Positions 18,816-27,892 of a DNA stretch of 64,000 bases are shown piece by piece; position 1 is the stretch's first letter, and the number at the start of each line of letters is the position of its first letter. Under the pieces are notes generated by a model that had not been told where the DNA came from, made no database searches, and saw only the letters and a program-made list of their open reading frames with translations. Source of the stretch: Saprospiraceae bacterium. GTDB taxonomy: Bacteria > Bacteroidota > Bacteroidia > Chitinophagales > Saprospiraceae. The DNA is taken from positions 44,110-108,109 of the forward strand of contig JAEUUP010000062.1 in the NCBI GenBank assembly GCA_016787525.1. Direction: 5' to 3'. The position numbers and the translations under genes were made by a program.

Positions 18816-18848
18816 AACGTTGTCGAGGTTTCAAACCTCGACAACGTT
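18816..18848. repeat. Perfect 16-bp inverted repeat between susC-like and susD-like genes
   Basis: AACGTTGTCGAGGTTT, a single C, then its exact complement. It would form a very stable hairpin in the intercistronic RNA, directly preceded by an A-run. It may set the SusC:SusD ratio by RNA stability or partial termination, or be a REP-type element. Confidence 0.75.
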
Positions 18849-18872
18849 AAATTCCTAAAATAAATAAAGAAA

Positions 18873-20387
18873 ATGAATTTTTTCAATCATAAAACTCTGC
18901 TTTTAGTCCTCGCTTTGCTGTCCGCAACAGCATGTAGAAAGGACTTTCTCGACCTTCAACCCATCGGGACAAAATTGGAAACCAATTTTTACAAAACCGA
19001 TAAAGAAGTGTTTGAAGGCGTGGTTGCCGTCTATGATGTATTGCAATGGGGCGGCACAAACGGTTGGACGATGAAACTTGGGTTGCTCAACACCGCATCT
19101 GATGACTGTCACGCTGGTGGCAGCGATGCCTCTGACCAACCCGCTTGGGTGGCTTGGGACAAATTCACGCTCGACCCCAATTTGGGTCCGCAACGGGGTT
19201 TGTGGAACAAAAACTACGCGGGCATCTATCGCGCCAATTTGATTTTAGAAAAAATGGACGCAGGCACTATCGAAGGTATGACGGCTGACAAAAAAGCCCG
19301 TTATGCTGCCGAAGTTAAGTTTTTGCGGGCGTATTTCTACTTCGATTTGGTGCGCTTTTTCGGCAATGTGCCATTGATTGTCAAGACTTTAGGAGCAGAT
19401 GAGATTTACAAACAATCGCAAAGCACCCCCTCAGTCATCTATGCTCAAATTGAGAAAGATTTGAAAGAAGCCATTGCCACCAGCCAATTGCCCGAAACCG
19501 TACCGACCGACGAATTGGGCCGCATCACCAAAGGCGCAGCGAAAGCCTTGTTGGGCAAAGTACTGTTGTTTCAGAACGACAACGCCAAAATGGGCGAGGC
19601 TGCCAGCCAATTGGAAAGCGTCATCACATCAAACATTTACCGTTTGGAGACCAATTTTGGCAATATTTTCAAACCCAACAACAAATTTGGTGTCGAGTCT
19701 GTCTTTGAAATCGTCCACTCCAACAATCAACGTGGCGGCTGGGAGAATTTCACCAATTTTACTGAGGGGAACTATAATGTGCAGTACTTTGGTATGCGCG
19801 ATTTTGTCGGCTCAGAATACGCCAGCGGTTGGAGTTTCTGCCCTGTGAGTGAAGATTTGGCGAATTTTATGAAAAATGACCCACGTTTTGCCCACACCAT
19901 CGTGGACGGTAAAGCCCTCAAAGCAGCAGGAGCGACTTACTCCGCAGGTTTTCAAAATACCGATTATTTCATTAAAAAATACGCACCTTTGGCAGAGTTT
20001 AAAGCCACAACAGGCGAATCTGCTTTGAACTGGGGCTACAATATCAAAGAAATTCGTCTCGCCGATGTTCTGTTGATGGCTGCCGAAGCCTTTGCGCGCT
20101 CAGGCAATGAGACCAAAGCCAAGCAATACCTCAACCAAGTGCGCAGCCGTGTGGGTCTGGCAGCGCGCACATCCTCAGGCGCGACTTTGCTCGACGACAT
20201 TGCCACCGAACGCCGTTTGGAATTGGCTACTGAGGGGGTGCGTTTTAGTGATTTGATTCGGACAAATAAAGCTGTAAGTGTCTTGGGAGGACAAGGTTTT
20301 AAAGCTGGAAAGCACGAGTTTTTGCCAATTCCACAACAAGAAATTGATATTTCGCAAGGTGCAATGAAACAAAATCCTGGTTATTAA
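18873..20387 (+). CDS. SusD/RagB family glycan-binding lipoprotein (glucan locus)
   Basis: 504 residues with a lipobox SATAC (Cys21) followed by RKDFLDLQP, the usual SusD mature start. SusD hallmarks: AEVKFLRAYFYFDLVRFFGNVPLI, the tetratricopeptide-like core, IRLADVLLMAAEAFARSG and RRLELATEGVRFSDLIRT near the C-terminus, ending QNPGY. It caps the SusC transporter at the cell surface and binds the oligosaccharide. It is separated from susC by 66 bases carrying the perfect inverted repeat. Oligomers are at 19427, 19760 and 20228. Confidence 0.95.
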   Translation: MNFFNHKTLLLVLALLSATACRKDFLDLQPIGTKLETNFYKTDKEVFEGVVAVYDVLQWGGTNGWTMKLGLLNTASDDCHAGGSDASDQPAWVAWDKFTLDPNLGPQRGLWNKNYAGIYRANLILEKMDAGTIEGMTADKKARYAAEVKFLRAYFYFDLVRFFGNVPLIVKTLGADEIYKQSQSTPSVIYAQIEKDLKEAIATSQLPETVPTDELGRITKGAAKALLGKVLLFQNDNAKMGEAASQLESVITSNIYRLETNFGNIFKPNNKFGVESVFEIVHSNNQRGGWENFTNFTEGNYNVQYFGMRDFVGSEYASGWSFCPVSEDLANFMKNDPRFAHTIVDGKALKAAGATYSAGFQNTDYFIKKYAPLAEFKATTGESALNWGYNIKEIRLADVLLMAAEAFARSGNETKAKQYLNQVRSRVGLAARTSSGATLLDDIATERRLELATEGVRFSDLIRTNKAVSVLGGQGFKAGKHEFLPIPQQEIDISQGAMKQNPGY

Positions 20388-20472
20388 TTGGTTATTGGTT
20401 GATTAGTCATTAGGTCATTTGACCGTTATAAACGAATGACCTAATAACTATTGACAATATAAATTTTAAAAA

Positions 20473-21348
20473 ATGAAAAAATTTAAAATATACACGCTGT
20501 TTGCTGCCACAATCGCCTTTTTGGGTGGCTGTAAACCGACGATAGACGATAAAATAGATTTGCCTGCCGTACCAACTGCCAGTTTTACGGTGCAAGCGGG
20601 TAGCAATGCCAATCGTGTCAAATTGGTGAATACGACACCCGATGCGTTTCTGTTCAAATGGGATTTGGGTAATGGCACAACCAAAGACAGCAATGTCGTA
20701 GATGCCTATTTCCCCTTCAAAGGCACATACAAAGTCACTTTGACAGCTTTCAACAAAGGCGGTTTTGGTACAGCCACAAAAGATGTTGTGATTGCACAAG
20801 ATGACCCGACAGCATGTGCGGGCAACTTGCAATTGCTCACAGGTTGCAGCAGCAAAACATGGAAACTTGCCCCCCAAGCAGGCGCACTTTTGGTAGGTCC
20901 TGATGCCAATTTCTCTACGGTTTGGTGGCAGAATGGTGCGAGTGACGTGGCTGGTCGCGCTTGTCAATTCGACGATGAATACACTTTCACAAGCAGTGGC
21001 GTATTCAATTACGACAATAAAGGCGATTTTTGGGCAGATGCTGACAACAATGGGAATGTCACACCAGCAGGTATGGCCCCCTCAGTAGGTTGTCAACCAG
21101 CTTCTGTTATTCCGACACAGTTCAAGGCTTGGAGTACAAACAGCCACCGTTTTTCATTAACTTCAACGGATTTAACAGTGGTTGGCACAGGGGCATTTAT
21201 CGGATTGTACAAAGTGGCAACGGGTGCTGAAGTAACAACACCACAAGCCTCTGTGACTTATAAAATCAAAGAGTTGACGGCTTCAAAACTGGTTGTACTC
21301 ATCAATTTCGGTCCAGGTTTTTGGCAATTTACCCTTGTACCTAAATAG
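20473..21348 (+). CDS. PKD-domain surface lipoprotein, SusE/SGBP-like
   Basis: 291 residues, lipobox LGGC (Cys18). A PKD domain covers residues about 32-110 (FLFKWDLGNGTTKDSN ... YKVTLTAFNKGG). The C-terminal about 170 residues begin with LLTGCSSKTWKLAPQAGALL and are of the type found in surface glycan-binding proteins of Bacteroidota glucan loci. It follows SusD directly, the usual place for such a protein. It probably helps to hold polysaccharide near SusCD. No catalytic motif is seen. Confidence 0.78.
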   Translation: MKKFKIYTLFAATIAFLGGCKPTIDDKIDLPAVPTASFTVQAGSNANRVKLVNTTPDAFLFKWDLGNGTTKDSNVVDAYFPFKGTYKVTLTAFNKGGFGTATKDVVIAQDDPTACAGNLQLLTGCSSKTWKLAPQAGALLVGPDANFSTVWWQNGASDVAGRACQFDDEYTFTSSGVFNYDNKGDFWADADNNGNVTPAGMAPSVGCQPASVIPTQFKAWSTNSHRFSLTSTDLTVVGTGAFIGLYKVATGAEVTTPQASVTYKIKELTASKLVVLINFGPGFWQFTLVPK

Positions 21349-21373
21349 TTCTCAATCATAAAACAGGTTAAAA

Positions 21374-22660
21374 ATGACAGCGACATTTATTTATACATTG
21401 ATACTCTCAATGGTCTTTTTATTAAAACAAAAGGTCGGGTTTAGATTGAGGAAACCCATTCAATCCTATATTAGTCATGCAAGTGTTAAAATAATTTTGT
21501 TATTAACGCTATTTGTATGGTCATCTTGCAAAGAAAAAGACCCTGTTGTGCCAACGCCAACGACCCCCTCAGTATCCATCAGTAGTGTAACACTTTTTGA
21601 AGGAAATGATAAAACGACGTTCCCTTTCAAAGTCAATCTGAGTGCGGCAACAGATAAAGATGTGACTGTTCAATTCACGACACAGAACAATACTGCTGTG
21701 GCTGGTACGGATTATGTCGCCAAAACAGGTACGCTCACAATTCCAGCTAAAAGTACTGAGGGGGTCATCAACATCGAAGTGTTGGGTGATACTATCAAAC
21801 AAGCCGACAAACTGTTTGATGTTGTGTTGTCCAATGCGACCAATGCCACGCTGTCAACAGCAACGGCCACAGGTACAATTCGCAACGATGACACTTATAT
21901 TTTCATTCTCAATGATGGATATACAACGCCCGCAGACTATGCGGGCTATTCTCGATTGTGGAGCGATGAATTCAGTGGTTCGGTGCTTGACACCACGACT
22001 TGGACACGCGAAACAGGCGGCGGTGGTTGGGGTAACAATGAGTTGCAGTACTACACCAACCGCACCGACAATGCCTTCGTAACCAATGGTAATCTCATCA
22101 TCGAGGCCAAACAAGAGAGCTTTGGTGGGCGAAACTATACTTCTGCTCGTTTGATAACCAAAGGCAAAAAAGAATTTACCTTCGGGCGAGTAGATATTCG
22201 CGCTAAATTACCAAAAGGCAAAGGTGTTTGGCCTGCTTTGTGGATGTTGGGCAAAAAAATAGACCAAGTAGGTTGGCCCAATTGTGGCGAAATAGATGTA
22301 ATGGAGGTCATTGGTTCTGAACCAAGCAAAGTACATGGCACATTGCATTATGGTCCACAAGGTGCGACAAGTAGTACACAGAAAACAAGTTCGTACATAC
22401 TACCTTCTGGCGATTTTTCGCAAAAATTCAACGTTTTTTCATTGATTTGGACAGCCGACAACATCGAAATTTTGGTGAATGATATTTCGTATTTCAAAAC
22501 CGACCGCACGCAAGTCGGTGCGATTTATCCATTCAACGAAGCGTTTTTTATGTTATTCAACGTGGCTGTTGGTGGTAATTGGCCAGGTTCGCCCGATGCT
22601 TCTACCGTTTTTCCACAACAATTGACAGTGGATTATATTCGTGTTTTTAAGAAAAATTAA
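21374..22660 (+). CDS. Calx-beta + GH16 endo-beta-glucanase (laminarinase-type), lipoprotein
   Basis: 428 residues as read from 21374. The N-terminus is uncertain: a second hydrophobic segment (VKIILLLTLFVWSSC) ends in a lipobox, so translation may begin later, for example at the ATG at 21410. A Calx-beta domain (about 70-175: VTLFEGNDKTTFPFKV ... GTIRNDD) precedes a GH16 domain (about 195-428). The catalytic signature is EIDVME at 306-311 with E306 and E311. GGGWGNNELQYYTNR, KGVWPALWMLG and FNVAVGGNWPG match bacterial laminarinases. It should cut beta-1,3-glucan at the cell surface into oligosaccharides for SusCD. Oligomers are at 21565 and 21754. Confidence 0.92.
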   Translation: MTATFIYTLILSMVFLLKQKVGFRLRKPIQSYISHASVKIILLLTLFVWSSCKEKDPVVPTPTTPSVSISSVTLFEGNDKTTFPFKVNLSAATDKDVTVQFTTQNNTAVAGTDYVAKTGTLTIPAKSTEGVINIEVLGDTIKQADKLFDVVLSNATNATLSTATATGTIRNDDTYIFILNDGYTTPADYAGYSRLWSDEFSGSVLDTTTWTRETGGGGWGNNELQYYTNRTDNAFVTNGNLIIEAKQESFGGRNYTSARLITKGKKEFTFGRVDIRAKLPKGKGVWPALWMLGKKIDQVGWPNCGEIDVMEVIGSEPSKVHGTLHYGPQGATSSTQKTSSYILPSGDFSQKFNVFSLIWTADNIEILVNDISYFKTDRTQVGAIYPFNEAFFMLFNVAVGGNWPGSPDASTVFPQQLTVDYIRVFKKN

Positions 22661-22672
22661 AGCAACAAGTCA

Positions 22673-24949
22673 ATGTTTAAGTTAAAAATAAGCCATTTCA
22701 TAGTCGTTATATTTTGCATAGCGGCTTGTACAAAGCAAACAGTTTTGGTCAAAAACGTTGAAAAATCCATTACTGCCAAACAAGAAAAAATTAAAAGCCT
22801 GCTGGCAAAAATGACCTTGGAAGAAAAATGCGGACAACTCAATTTCGTCGTTGGCGAAATACTGACGGGACCCGCACTGCAAGAAGCCAAAAGTTCGGTA
22901 GATTTGGAAAATCAAATCCGAAAAGGGCAAATTACAGGTGTTTTTAACACTAATGGCGCAAAAAACATACAGCATTTACAAGAAATAGCGGTCAAACAAT
23001 CGCGTTTGGGTATTCCTCTGCTCATTGGGGCGGATATTATTCATGGTTACAAGACTGTCACACCTGTGCCATTGGGCGAAGCGGCGAGTTGGGATTTGGC
23101 AGCTATTGAAAAATCGGCTGCTTTGACTGCTGCTGAATGTGCAGCAACGGGTATCAATTTGACTTTTGCACCTATGGTGGACATTGCACGCGATGCACGA
23201 TGGGGTAGGGTGGTCGAAGGCTCGGGCGAAGACCCTTACTTGGTCAGTGCCATTGCAGCAGCAAAAGTAAGAGGCTATCAAGGCAAAAACTTGGCAGCAG
23301 ATAATACCATTGCTGCTTGCGTCAAGCATTTTGTGGGCTATGGTGCAGCTGAAAGTGGACGCGACTACAATACAGTGGATATGTCTGAACGCCGTTTGCG
23401 AGAGGTTTATTTACCACCTTTCAAAGCTGCCGTTGACGCAGGTGCAGCGACTTTTATGAACTCCTTCAATGAACTCGATGGAATGCCAGCAACGGGTAAT
23501 ACTTTGATGGTCAATCAAATTTTGCGTAAAGAATGGCAATTCAAAGGTTTGGTGATGTCCGATTGGGCTTCGATTCAAGAGATGTTGGCGCACGGTGTCG
23601 CTGCTGACCGCAATGAAGCGGGGGCGTTGGCAATGAATGCGGGTTGCGATATGGATATGATGTCGTTTATCTACATCAAAGAATTGCCAGAATTGGTCAA
23701 ACAAGGTAAAGTCAATATCAAGCTCGTGGACGATGCGGTGCGTCGGACTTTGACATTGAAATACGATTTAGGTTTGTTCGACAATCCTTTCCAATATGGC
23801 AATCCTGCGACGGAGGCAAAAGTCATTTTGTCAAAAGAAAACCGTGCGACGGCCTTAGACATAGCTCGAAAATCAATTGTTTTATTACAAAACGAAAAAA
23901 ACATACTCCCCCTCAGTAAATCGGTGAAAAACATCGCTCTTATCGGACCTTTGGCAGAAAACAAAGTAGAACATAACGGTTGTTGGGCTTTTTTTGGCGA
24001 AGGAAAAGATGTCGTATCAGTTGCAGAAGGCATCAAAAACAAAGTTGGGGCGAGTGCTAACATCATGGTTGCCCAAGGTTGTGATTTTTATAATAACGAC
24101 AATTCGGGCTTCGACGAAGCCATCAAAGTGGCTCAAAAAGCGGATATAGTCATCTTAGCAGTCGGCGAATCGGCGGTGATGAGTGGGGAAGGGGCGAGTC
24201 GGTCGGATATTCGTTTGCCTGCGGCACAAGAAAGTTTGGTCAAAGCTATCATGGCAATGGGCAAACCTATGGTCATTTGCGCCTTTCACGGTCGCCCATT
24301 GGATTTGAGTTTTTTAGAAAATCAATCCCCCTCAGTATTAGCGTGTTGGTCATTAGGTTCTGAAACGGGCAACGCTGTTGCCGACCTCCTTTTTGGCGAC
24401 TACAATCCGTCAGGTCGTTTACCGATGTCGTTTCCTCGTTCGGTTGGGCAATTGCCAATTTACTACAATCAAAAATCCACAGGTCGTTTCTATCAAGGGA
24501 ACTACAATGAGCCACCGAGCGAGCGGGTGTATCAGTCGAGATACCGAGATGTCAAAAACACACCACTTTTCCCGTTTGGCTACGGTTTGAGTTACACCAC
24601 ATTCAAATATTCAGAAGTCAGTTTTGACAAAACAGAAATGACACAAAACGACACTGTCACTGCCTCTGTCACCATCACGAACACAGGTAAACGCGATGGA
24701 GAAGAAGTGGTACAATTTTATATCCGCGACATGGTTAGCAGTGTCACACGCCCTGTCAAAGAGTTAAAAGGTTTTCAAAAAGTTTTTCTAAAATCGGGTG
24801 AGAGCAAAACGATTTCTTTCAAAATTGACAACGAAACTTTGAGTTTTTATCGAAAAGACATGACTTGGGGTAGTGAAAAAGGTGCATTCACTGCGTTCAT
24901 TGGCGCACATGCCGAGACGACAAATGGGAAGACGTTTTTGTTGAAGTGA
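22673..24949 (+). CDS. GH3 family beta-glucosidase lipoprotein
   Basis: 758 residues with a lipobox IAAC (Cys19), so probably periplasmic and membrane-anchored. GH3 N-domain: KMTLEEKCGQLN, GADIIHGYKTV, WGRVVEGSGEDP, CVKHFVGYGA, and the nucleophile D297 in VMSDWAS. The C-domain (NILPLSKSVKNIALIGPLA, ...SGEGASRSDI) and a fibronectin-III-like tail (GKRDGEEVVQFYIRD) follow as in BglX-type enzymes. It should hydrolyse laminari-oligosaccharides to glucose. It starts 12 bases after the GH16 gene. Oligomers lie at 23909 and 24328. Confidence 0.95.
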   Translation: MFKLKISHFIVVIFCIAACTKQTVLVKNVEKSITAKQEKIKSLLAKMTLEEKCGQLNFVVGEILTGPALQEAKSSVDLENQIRKGQITGVFNTNGAKNIQHLQEIAVKQSRLGIPLLIGADIIHGYKTVTPVPLGEAASWDLAAIEKSAALTAAECAATGINLTFAPMVDIARDARWGRVVEGSGEDPYLVSAIAAAKVRGYQGKNLAADNTIAACVKHFVGYGAAESGRDYNTVDMSERRLREVYLPPFKAAVDAGAATFMNSFNELDGMPATGNTLMVNQILRKEWQFKGLVMSDWASIQEMLAHGVAADRNEAGALAMNAGCDMDMMSFIYIKELPELVKQGKVNIKLVDDAVRRTLTLKYDLGLFDNPFQYGNPATEAKVILSKENRATALDIARKSIVLLQNEKNILPLSKSVKNIALIGPLAENKVEHNGCWAFFGEGKDVVSVAEGIKNKVGASANIMVAQGCDFYNNDNSGFDEAIKVAQKADIVILAVGESAVMSGEGASRSDIRLPAAQESLVKAIMAMGKPMVICAFHGRPLDLSFLENQSPSVLACWSLGSETGNAVADLLFGDYNPSGRLPMSFPRSVGQLPIYYNQKSTGRFYQGNYNEPPSERVYQSRYRDVKNTPLFPFGYGLSYTTFKYSEVSFDKTEMTQNDTVTASVTITNTGKRDGEEVVQFYIRDMVSSVTRPVKELKGFQKVFLKSGESKTISFKIDNETLSFYRKDMTWGSEKGAFTAFIGAHAETTNGKTFLLK

Positions 24950-24965
24950 GTGCGATACCCCTCAG

Positions 24966-25004
24966 TAAAAAAGCCCATGCGAAATATTTTGCATGAGCTT
25001 TTTT
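24966..25004 (+). terminator. Rho-independent terminator of the glucan locus
   Basis: AAAAAAGCcCATGC pairs with GCATGaGCTTTTTT (one mismatch), ending in a T-run, 17 bases after the GH3 stop. The oligomer at 24958-24967 abuts the stem. The symmetric A/T runs mean it could act in both directions. Confidence 0.8.
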
Positions 25005-25032
25005 ACCCAAAATTTGATAACGACATAGACAA

Positions 25033-25222
25033 ATGCTAAGAATATACACAACATTGGTCGCAAGCTCCCTCGTTACAAAAATAATTTTTTATAGAGCGAA
25101 GCCCCTTTTTGAGCTTGAAAAACTCAAAAAGGGGCTTCGCTCTGAAAAAATTATTCCAAAGCACGCATTTTGTCCAAAGGACTCCTTCGGAGAGCGAAGC
25201 GAAAAACAGTGAGTGTTTAGCA
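25033..25222. repeat. Nested inverted-repeat intergenic element, copy D
   Basis: A perfect 21-bp inverted repeat (25093-25113, 25123-25143; AGAGCGAAGCCCC type) is extended by A/T arms (25081, 25153). It is followed by the complement of the CTCCGAAGGA-TCCTTTGGACAAAATGCG segment and by AAACAGTGAGT (25204-25214). Short outer arms TGCTAA/TTAGCA lie near 25034 and 25216. It sits between the convergent GH3 and epimerase genes and aligns closely with the complement of copy A at 48-125, except that A lacks the 21-bp hairpin. Confidence 0.75.
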
Positions 25223-25236
25223 CTTGTAAATGTCGC

Positions 25237-25432
25237 TATCAAAATGACACCGTTCTATTGATGTATCGTTTCGATGGCAACTATGGCAGGAGCCTGCATC
25301 GCACCCTCAGTCGCAGGGACAAAAGTATTTACCAAAACAGGCACAACAAATGTTCAACGCAACAAACCAATCATCTGAATACTCAAGCCAACAAGACCTA
25401 TTGTTGTTGCTGTTCGAATCAACGGCGTTTTA
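25237..25432 (-). pseudogene. DUF4386 protein remnant
   Basis: Minus-strand reading gives RTATTIGLVGLSIQMIGLLR, stop, TFVVPVLVNTFVPATEG, then ETIHQ, stop, NGVILI. This aligns with ATYIGVISLIVQMVGLLR-W-TFVVPVLAKNYIIGNE and QVIHQ-Y-GGVVLG of the intact DUF4386 gene at 53058-53765. TGA replaces the Trp codon and TAG replaces the Tyr codon. It is directly downstream of the epimerase gene and is cut off by the inverted-repeat element. Confidence 0.75.
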
Positions 25433-26368
25433 TTTTTCAATTGATTGATACCATTGAATTGTTTCTTTCACAATCGTTAAGGGCGTTGTAGCATGGTTGC
25501 CAAATCGCGCCACATACTTATCGTGGCTCACCAAATAAGGATATTCATATTGATAAGCGAGTTCGTAATACTCCTTTACGATAGGATTGAATAAACCTGT
25601 TAGCCAAACGATGCTTTTAGGCAGTGCAATGAGTTTGGCTTTTTTATGCGATTCGGCTTCAAAAAGGCGAACCCAATCTGTCAAACTCAAAGCAGGTGCA
25701 TTCGGAACATGCCATGTTTGTCCGAATGTGTCTGTAGCTGTGCCGACGTTTATCATAGCTGTTGCAAAATCCTTGATGTAAGTAAATGTGTGCGGCAAAG
25801 CTAATTTACCCGCCAAAATGATAGCCTTGTTGCTGTACAGCTTCTGTAAAAAATCTATCCCGAATACACCTTTATGTATTTTCGGACCAATGAAATCAGA
25901 TGCTTTCACAATGGCAACACCTTCACTGAATTCTTGATCAGAATGAAGAAGTGTGTTTAGGGCATTGGCTCTTATTCTTCCTTTTTTTGTTGAGGCATTG
26001 TGGGGCATTTTTTCGTCTATAGTTGCGCCCATAAGATTGCCATACGAATAGAGATTGTCTGCAAAAACCAGACTAGCATTGGTTTTACTGAGTGCGTGAG
26101 CTAAAGCAGAGGCAGTAGCGGGATAAAAAGCCGACCAGATTGGATAAGGTACGTCTGTACAGCTAAAAATTAATTCTGATTTTTGAGCTATGGCAGTCAT
26201 ATCGTTTCGATTGGTCACATCTGCTGCCACAATTTTGACATTCTGCGGAATGGGTCGTGCTAATCGCCCTTCTCTATTGACCAACAAAATCTTTTCATAG
26301 GGGTTGTTTTGCAATAAGGTTTCCATAACAGTAAGCCCCAATTGCCCTGTACCTAATATTGTTTTCAT
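25430..26368 (-). CDS. NAD(P)-dependent epimerase/dehydratase family protein (SDR)
   Basis: 312 residues. The N-terminal Rossmann motif GTGQLG (residues 6-11) fits an extended or atypical short-chain dehydrogenase. A basic NREGRLARPIP follows the second strand (NADP preference is possible), and YSYGNLMGATI holds a candidate YxxxN-like element in place of the classical YxxxK, so it may not be catalytically standard. The C-terminal AESHKKAKLIALPKSIVWLTGLFN matches NAD-epimerase relatives. The substrate is unknown. It lies downstream of the Crp/Fnr gene with a palindrome and a promoter-like box in between, which suggests control by that regulator. Confidence 0.82.
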   Translation of the reverse strand: MKTILGTGQLGLTVMETLLQNNPYEKILLVNREGRLARPIPQNVKIVAADVTNRNDMTAIAQKSELIFSCTDVPYPIWSAFYPATASALAHALSKTNASLVFADNLYSYGNLMGATIDEKMPHNASTKKGRIRANALNTLLHSDQEFSEGVAIVKASDFIGPKIHKGVFGIDFLQKLYSNKAIILAGKLALPHTFTYIKDFATAMINVGTATDTFGQTWHVPNAPALSLTDWVRLFEAESHKKAKLIALPKSIVWLTGLFNPIVKEYYELAYQYEYPYLVSHDKYVARFGNHATTPLTIVKETIQWYQSIEK

Positions 26369-26612
26369 AATAATATTGAATTGATAGATTTAAAAAGATG
26401 CCAACAGTTTTTGCTTTGACAATTTAAAATATTGATGTCAAACGTCCAACTTAACCCACGTTTTGGTTCATTTTTGTCACTTTGAGCCAATATTTAAGGA
26501 TTCTATATCGGTGCGTTTCTACCGACAAAGGCTAATGACAGAATAAGGCTTGAGATTTTTGTCATGATTTTTATATCGTTTTATTATTTTTATTTAACGA
26601 TACAAAGGTCAT

Positions 26613-26620
26613 AGTAATAG
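26613..26620 (-). promoter_or_regulatory. Promoter-like box GACCTTTG upstream of the epimerase
   Basis: Minus strand; one base from the TAnnTTTG consensus. Its sequence context (CCTTTGTATC) is shared with the box at 54577-54584. Confidence 0.4.
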
Positions 26621-26632
26621 AAAAAATTCCAC

Positions 26633-26646
26633 TGGACAAATGTCTA
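26633..26646. promoter_or_regulatory. Palindromic operator TGGACAaaTGTCTA, candidate Crp/Fnr site
   Basis: A 14-bp palindrome (one mismatch) just after the crp gene and before the epimerase promoter box. An exact version, TGGACAaaTGTCCA, is found at 54607-54620 in the same position relative to a crp tail. Confidence 0.6.
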
Positions 26647-26655
26647 TAAAAAGAA

Positions 26656-27219
26656 TTAGCGAATATTATTTCGGATTCGGCTCAGGTGGCGAGGCGTTAC
26701 CCCCAACATGGAGGCTAAGTGTTGCAGTGGAATTTGTTGTAAAAAGTGAGGCTCTTCTCTGAGCAGTTTCTCATAGCGTTGTTCTGCGGTCAGCACAATT
26801 AGATTGTGCCGACTGGTATCAATGCCACAAACTGTATGCTCCAATAAATTAATGTAAAAATCCTTGAATTGAGGCATGTCATTGACCAATTGTTTGAGTT
26901 TTGACCTACTAATCAAACTCATACTGCCGTCGGTCAGAGCACGGACATTTTCGAGCGCAGGTTTTTCGCCGACAAAACTTGATACAGACGAAAAAAAAGT
27001 ATTTTCAACAGATACATAGGTTGTTCTTTCTTCTCCTTCTCTCACAACATAATATTGAAACAGACCGCTTTCAACAAAGCCCAGATGCCTGCTTACTTTG
27101 CCTTCTTTGACGACAAAATCATTTTTTTTAAACACATGAAGCTCAAAAGCATTTAAAACTCTTTCTAAATCAGTGCTTTTGAAGCCTATGGTTTCAAAAT
27201 ATTTTTTTAACTTTTCCAT
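26656..27219 (-). CDS. Crp/Fnr family transcriptional regulator
   Basis: 187 residues. A cyclic-nucleotide-binding-type beta-roll covers about 1-115 (HVFKKNDFVVKEGKVSRHLGFVESGLFQYY). The C-terminal helix-turn-helix ends LQHLASMLGVTPRHLSRIR, a form typical of Bacteroidota Crp/Fnr regulators. No Fe-S cysteine cluster is seen, so oxygen sensing of the FNR type is unlikely; the ligand is unknown. The palindrome at 26633 follows its stop codon. The almost identical C-terminal helix at 54637-54708 belongs to a decayed paralogue. Confidence 0.9.
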   Translation of the reverse strand: MEKLKKYFETIGFKSTDLERVLNAFELHVFKKNDFVVKEGKVSRHLGFVESGLFQYYVVREGEERTTYVSVENTFFSSVSSFVGEKPALENVRALTDGSMSLISRSKLKQLVNDMPQFKDFYINLLEHTVCGIDTSRHNLIVLTAEQRYEKLLREEPHFLQQIPLQHLASMLGVTPRHLSRIRNNIR

Positions 27220-27421
27220 GTATTCTTATCTTTTTATTGATTTTTGAATGTATTGTCGAATAGATGTTCAATCAACCTTTGTCTTTATTATTTCTCTTCT
27301 ATTTTTCCAAATGTGTCATTTGCCCCCTCAGTATAAGGCACTTTATTTCTTTTTTAATGCGCTTCGTTTTGAAATAGATACACTTCAAACAGCTAATTTT
27401 TTATTGAAATGCCAACAAGGC

Positions 27422-27429
27422 TACATTTG
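27422..27429 (+). promoter_or_regulatory. -7 box TACATTTG upstream of the DUF3592 gene
   Basis: An exact TAnnTTTG match, 35 bases before the ATG at 27464. Confidence 0.45.
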
Positions 27430-27463
27430 TATTCATAATTCATAAAAATCAAATTGAAACAAG

Positions 27464-27892
27464 ATGAACCTATTCGACATGCTACCGACCTATATTTCGC
27501 CCAGTTTTGCATTGATTGGTACTTATTGCTTGATTTTAGCAAACGAAAAACAACATGAAATCGAGCGGGTATTACTAAATGGCATTCGCACATCTGGCAC
27601 TGTGATAGAGATTCGACAAAACCCTTCAGGAGGGCTAGGTGAAGCTCCTGTGGTGGATTTTAAGACACAAACTGGGTCTCATCGCCATTTTTCAACGACT
27701 TATACCTCGCCTTGCGCTTATCGAGTTGGGCAACAGGTACAGATTTGGTACAAATTTAATAAATCGAACCGCACCGCCGCCTTGCTAGACGATAAACCTG
27801 GCAGATTGCCCACTATTTTGTTTCGATGGGGTGTTGTACTATGCCTTTTGACATACCCAGAGTTAATCAAACGCCTAATGTTATTACTCTGA
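27464..27892 (+). CDS. DUF3592 domain-containing membrane protein
   Basis: 142 residues. A hydrophobic N-terminal segment (about 10-26), an extracytoplasmic beta domain with ERVLLNGIRTSGTVIEIRQN, GEAPVVDFKTQTG and VGQQVQIWYKF, and a C-terminal membrane segment (LFRWGVVLCLLTYP) give the usual DUF3592 layout. The function is unknown. The preceding gap (27220-27463) contains the oligomer at 27324 and a promoter box at 27422. Confidence 0.75.
   Translation: MNLFDMLPTYISPSFALIGTYCLILANEKQHEIERVLLNGIRTSGTVIEIRQNPSGGLGEAPVVDFKTQTGSHRHFSTTYTSPCAYRVGQQVQIWYKFNKSNRTAALLDDKPGRLPTILFRWGVVLCLLTYPELIKRLMLLL

Noticed and set aside
25293..25302. ACCCTCAGTC as an oligomer copy
   Set aside because: Only three C residues and a changed last base; not counted.
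25213..25491. A 92-codon plus-strand frame in the GH3-epimerase gap
   Set aside because: It is antisense to the DUF4386 remnant and the end of the epimerase gene; its composition is unlike a protein.
27248..27445. A 65-codon plus-strand frame before the DUF3592 gene
   Set aside because: No domain or conserved context; the frame overlaps the promoter box at 27422.
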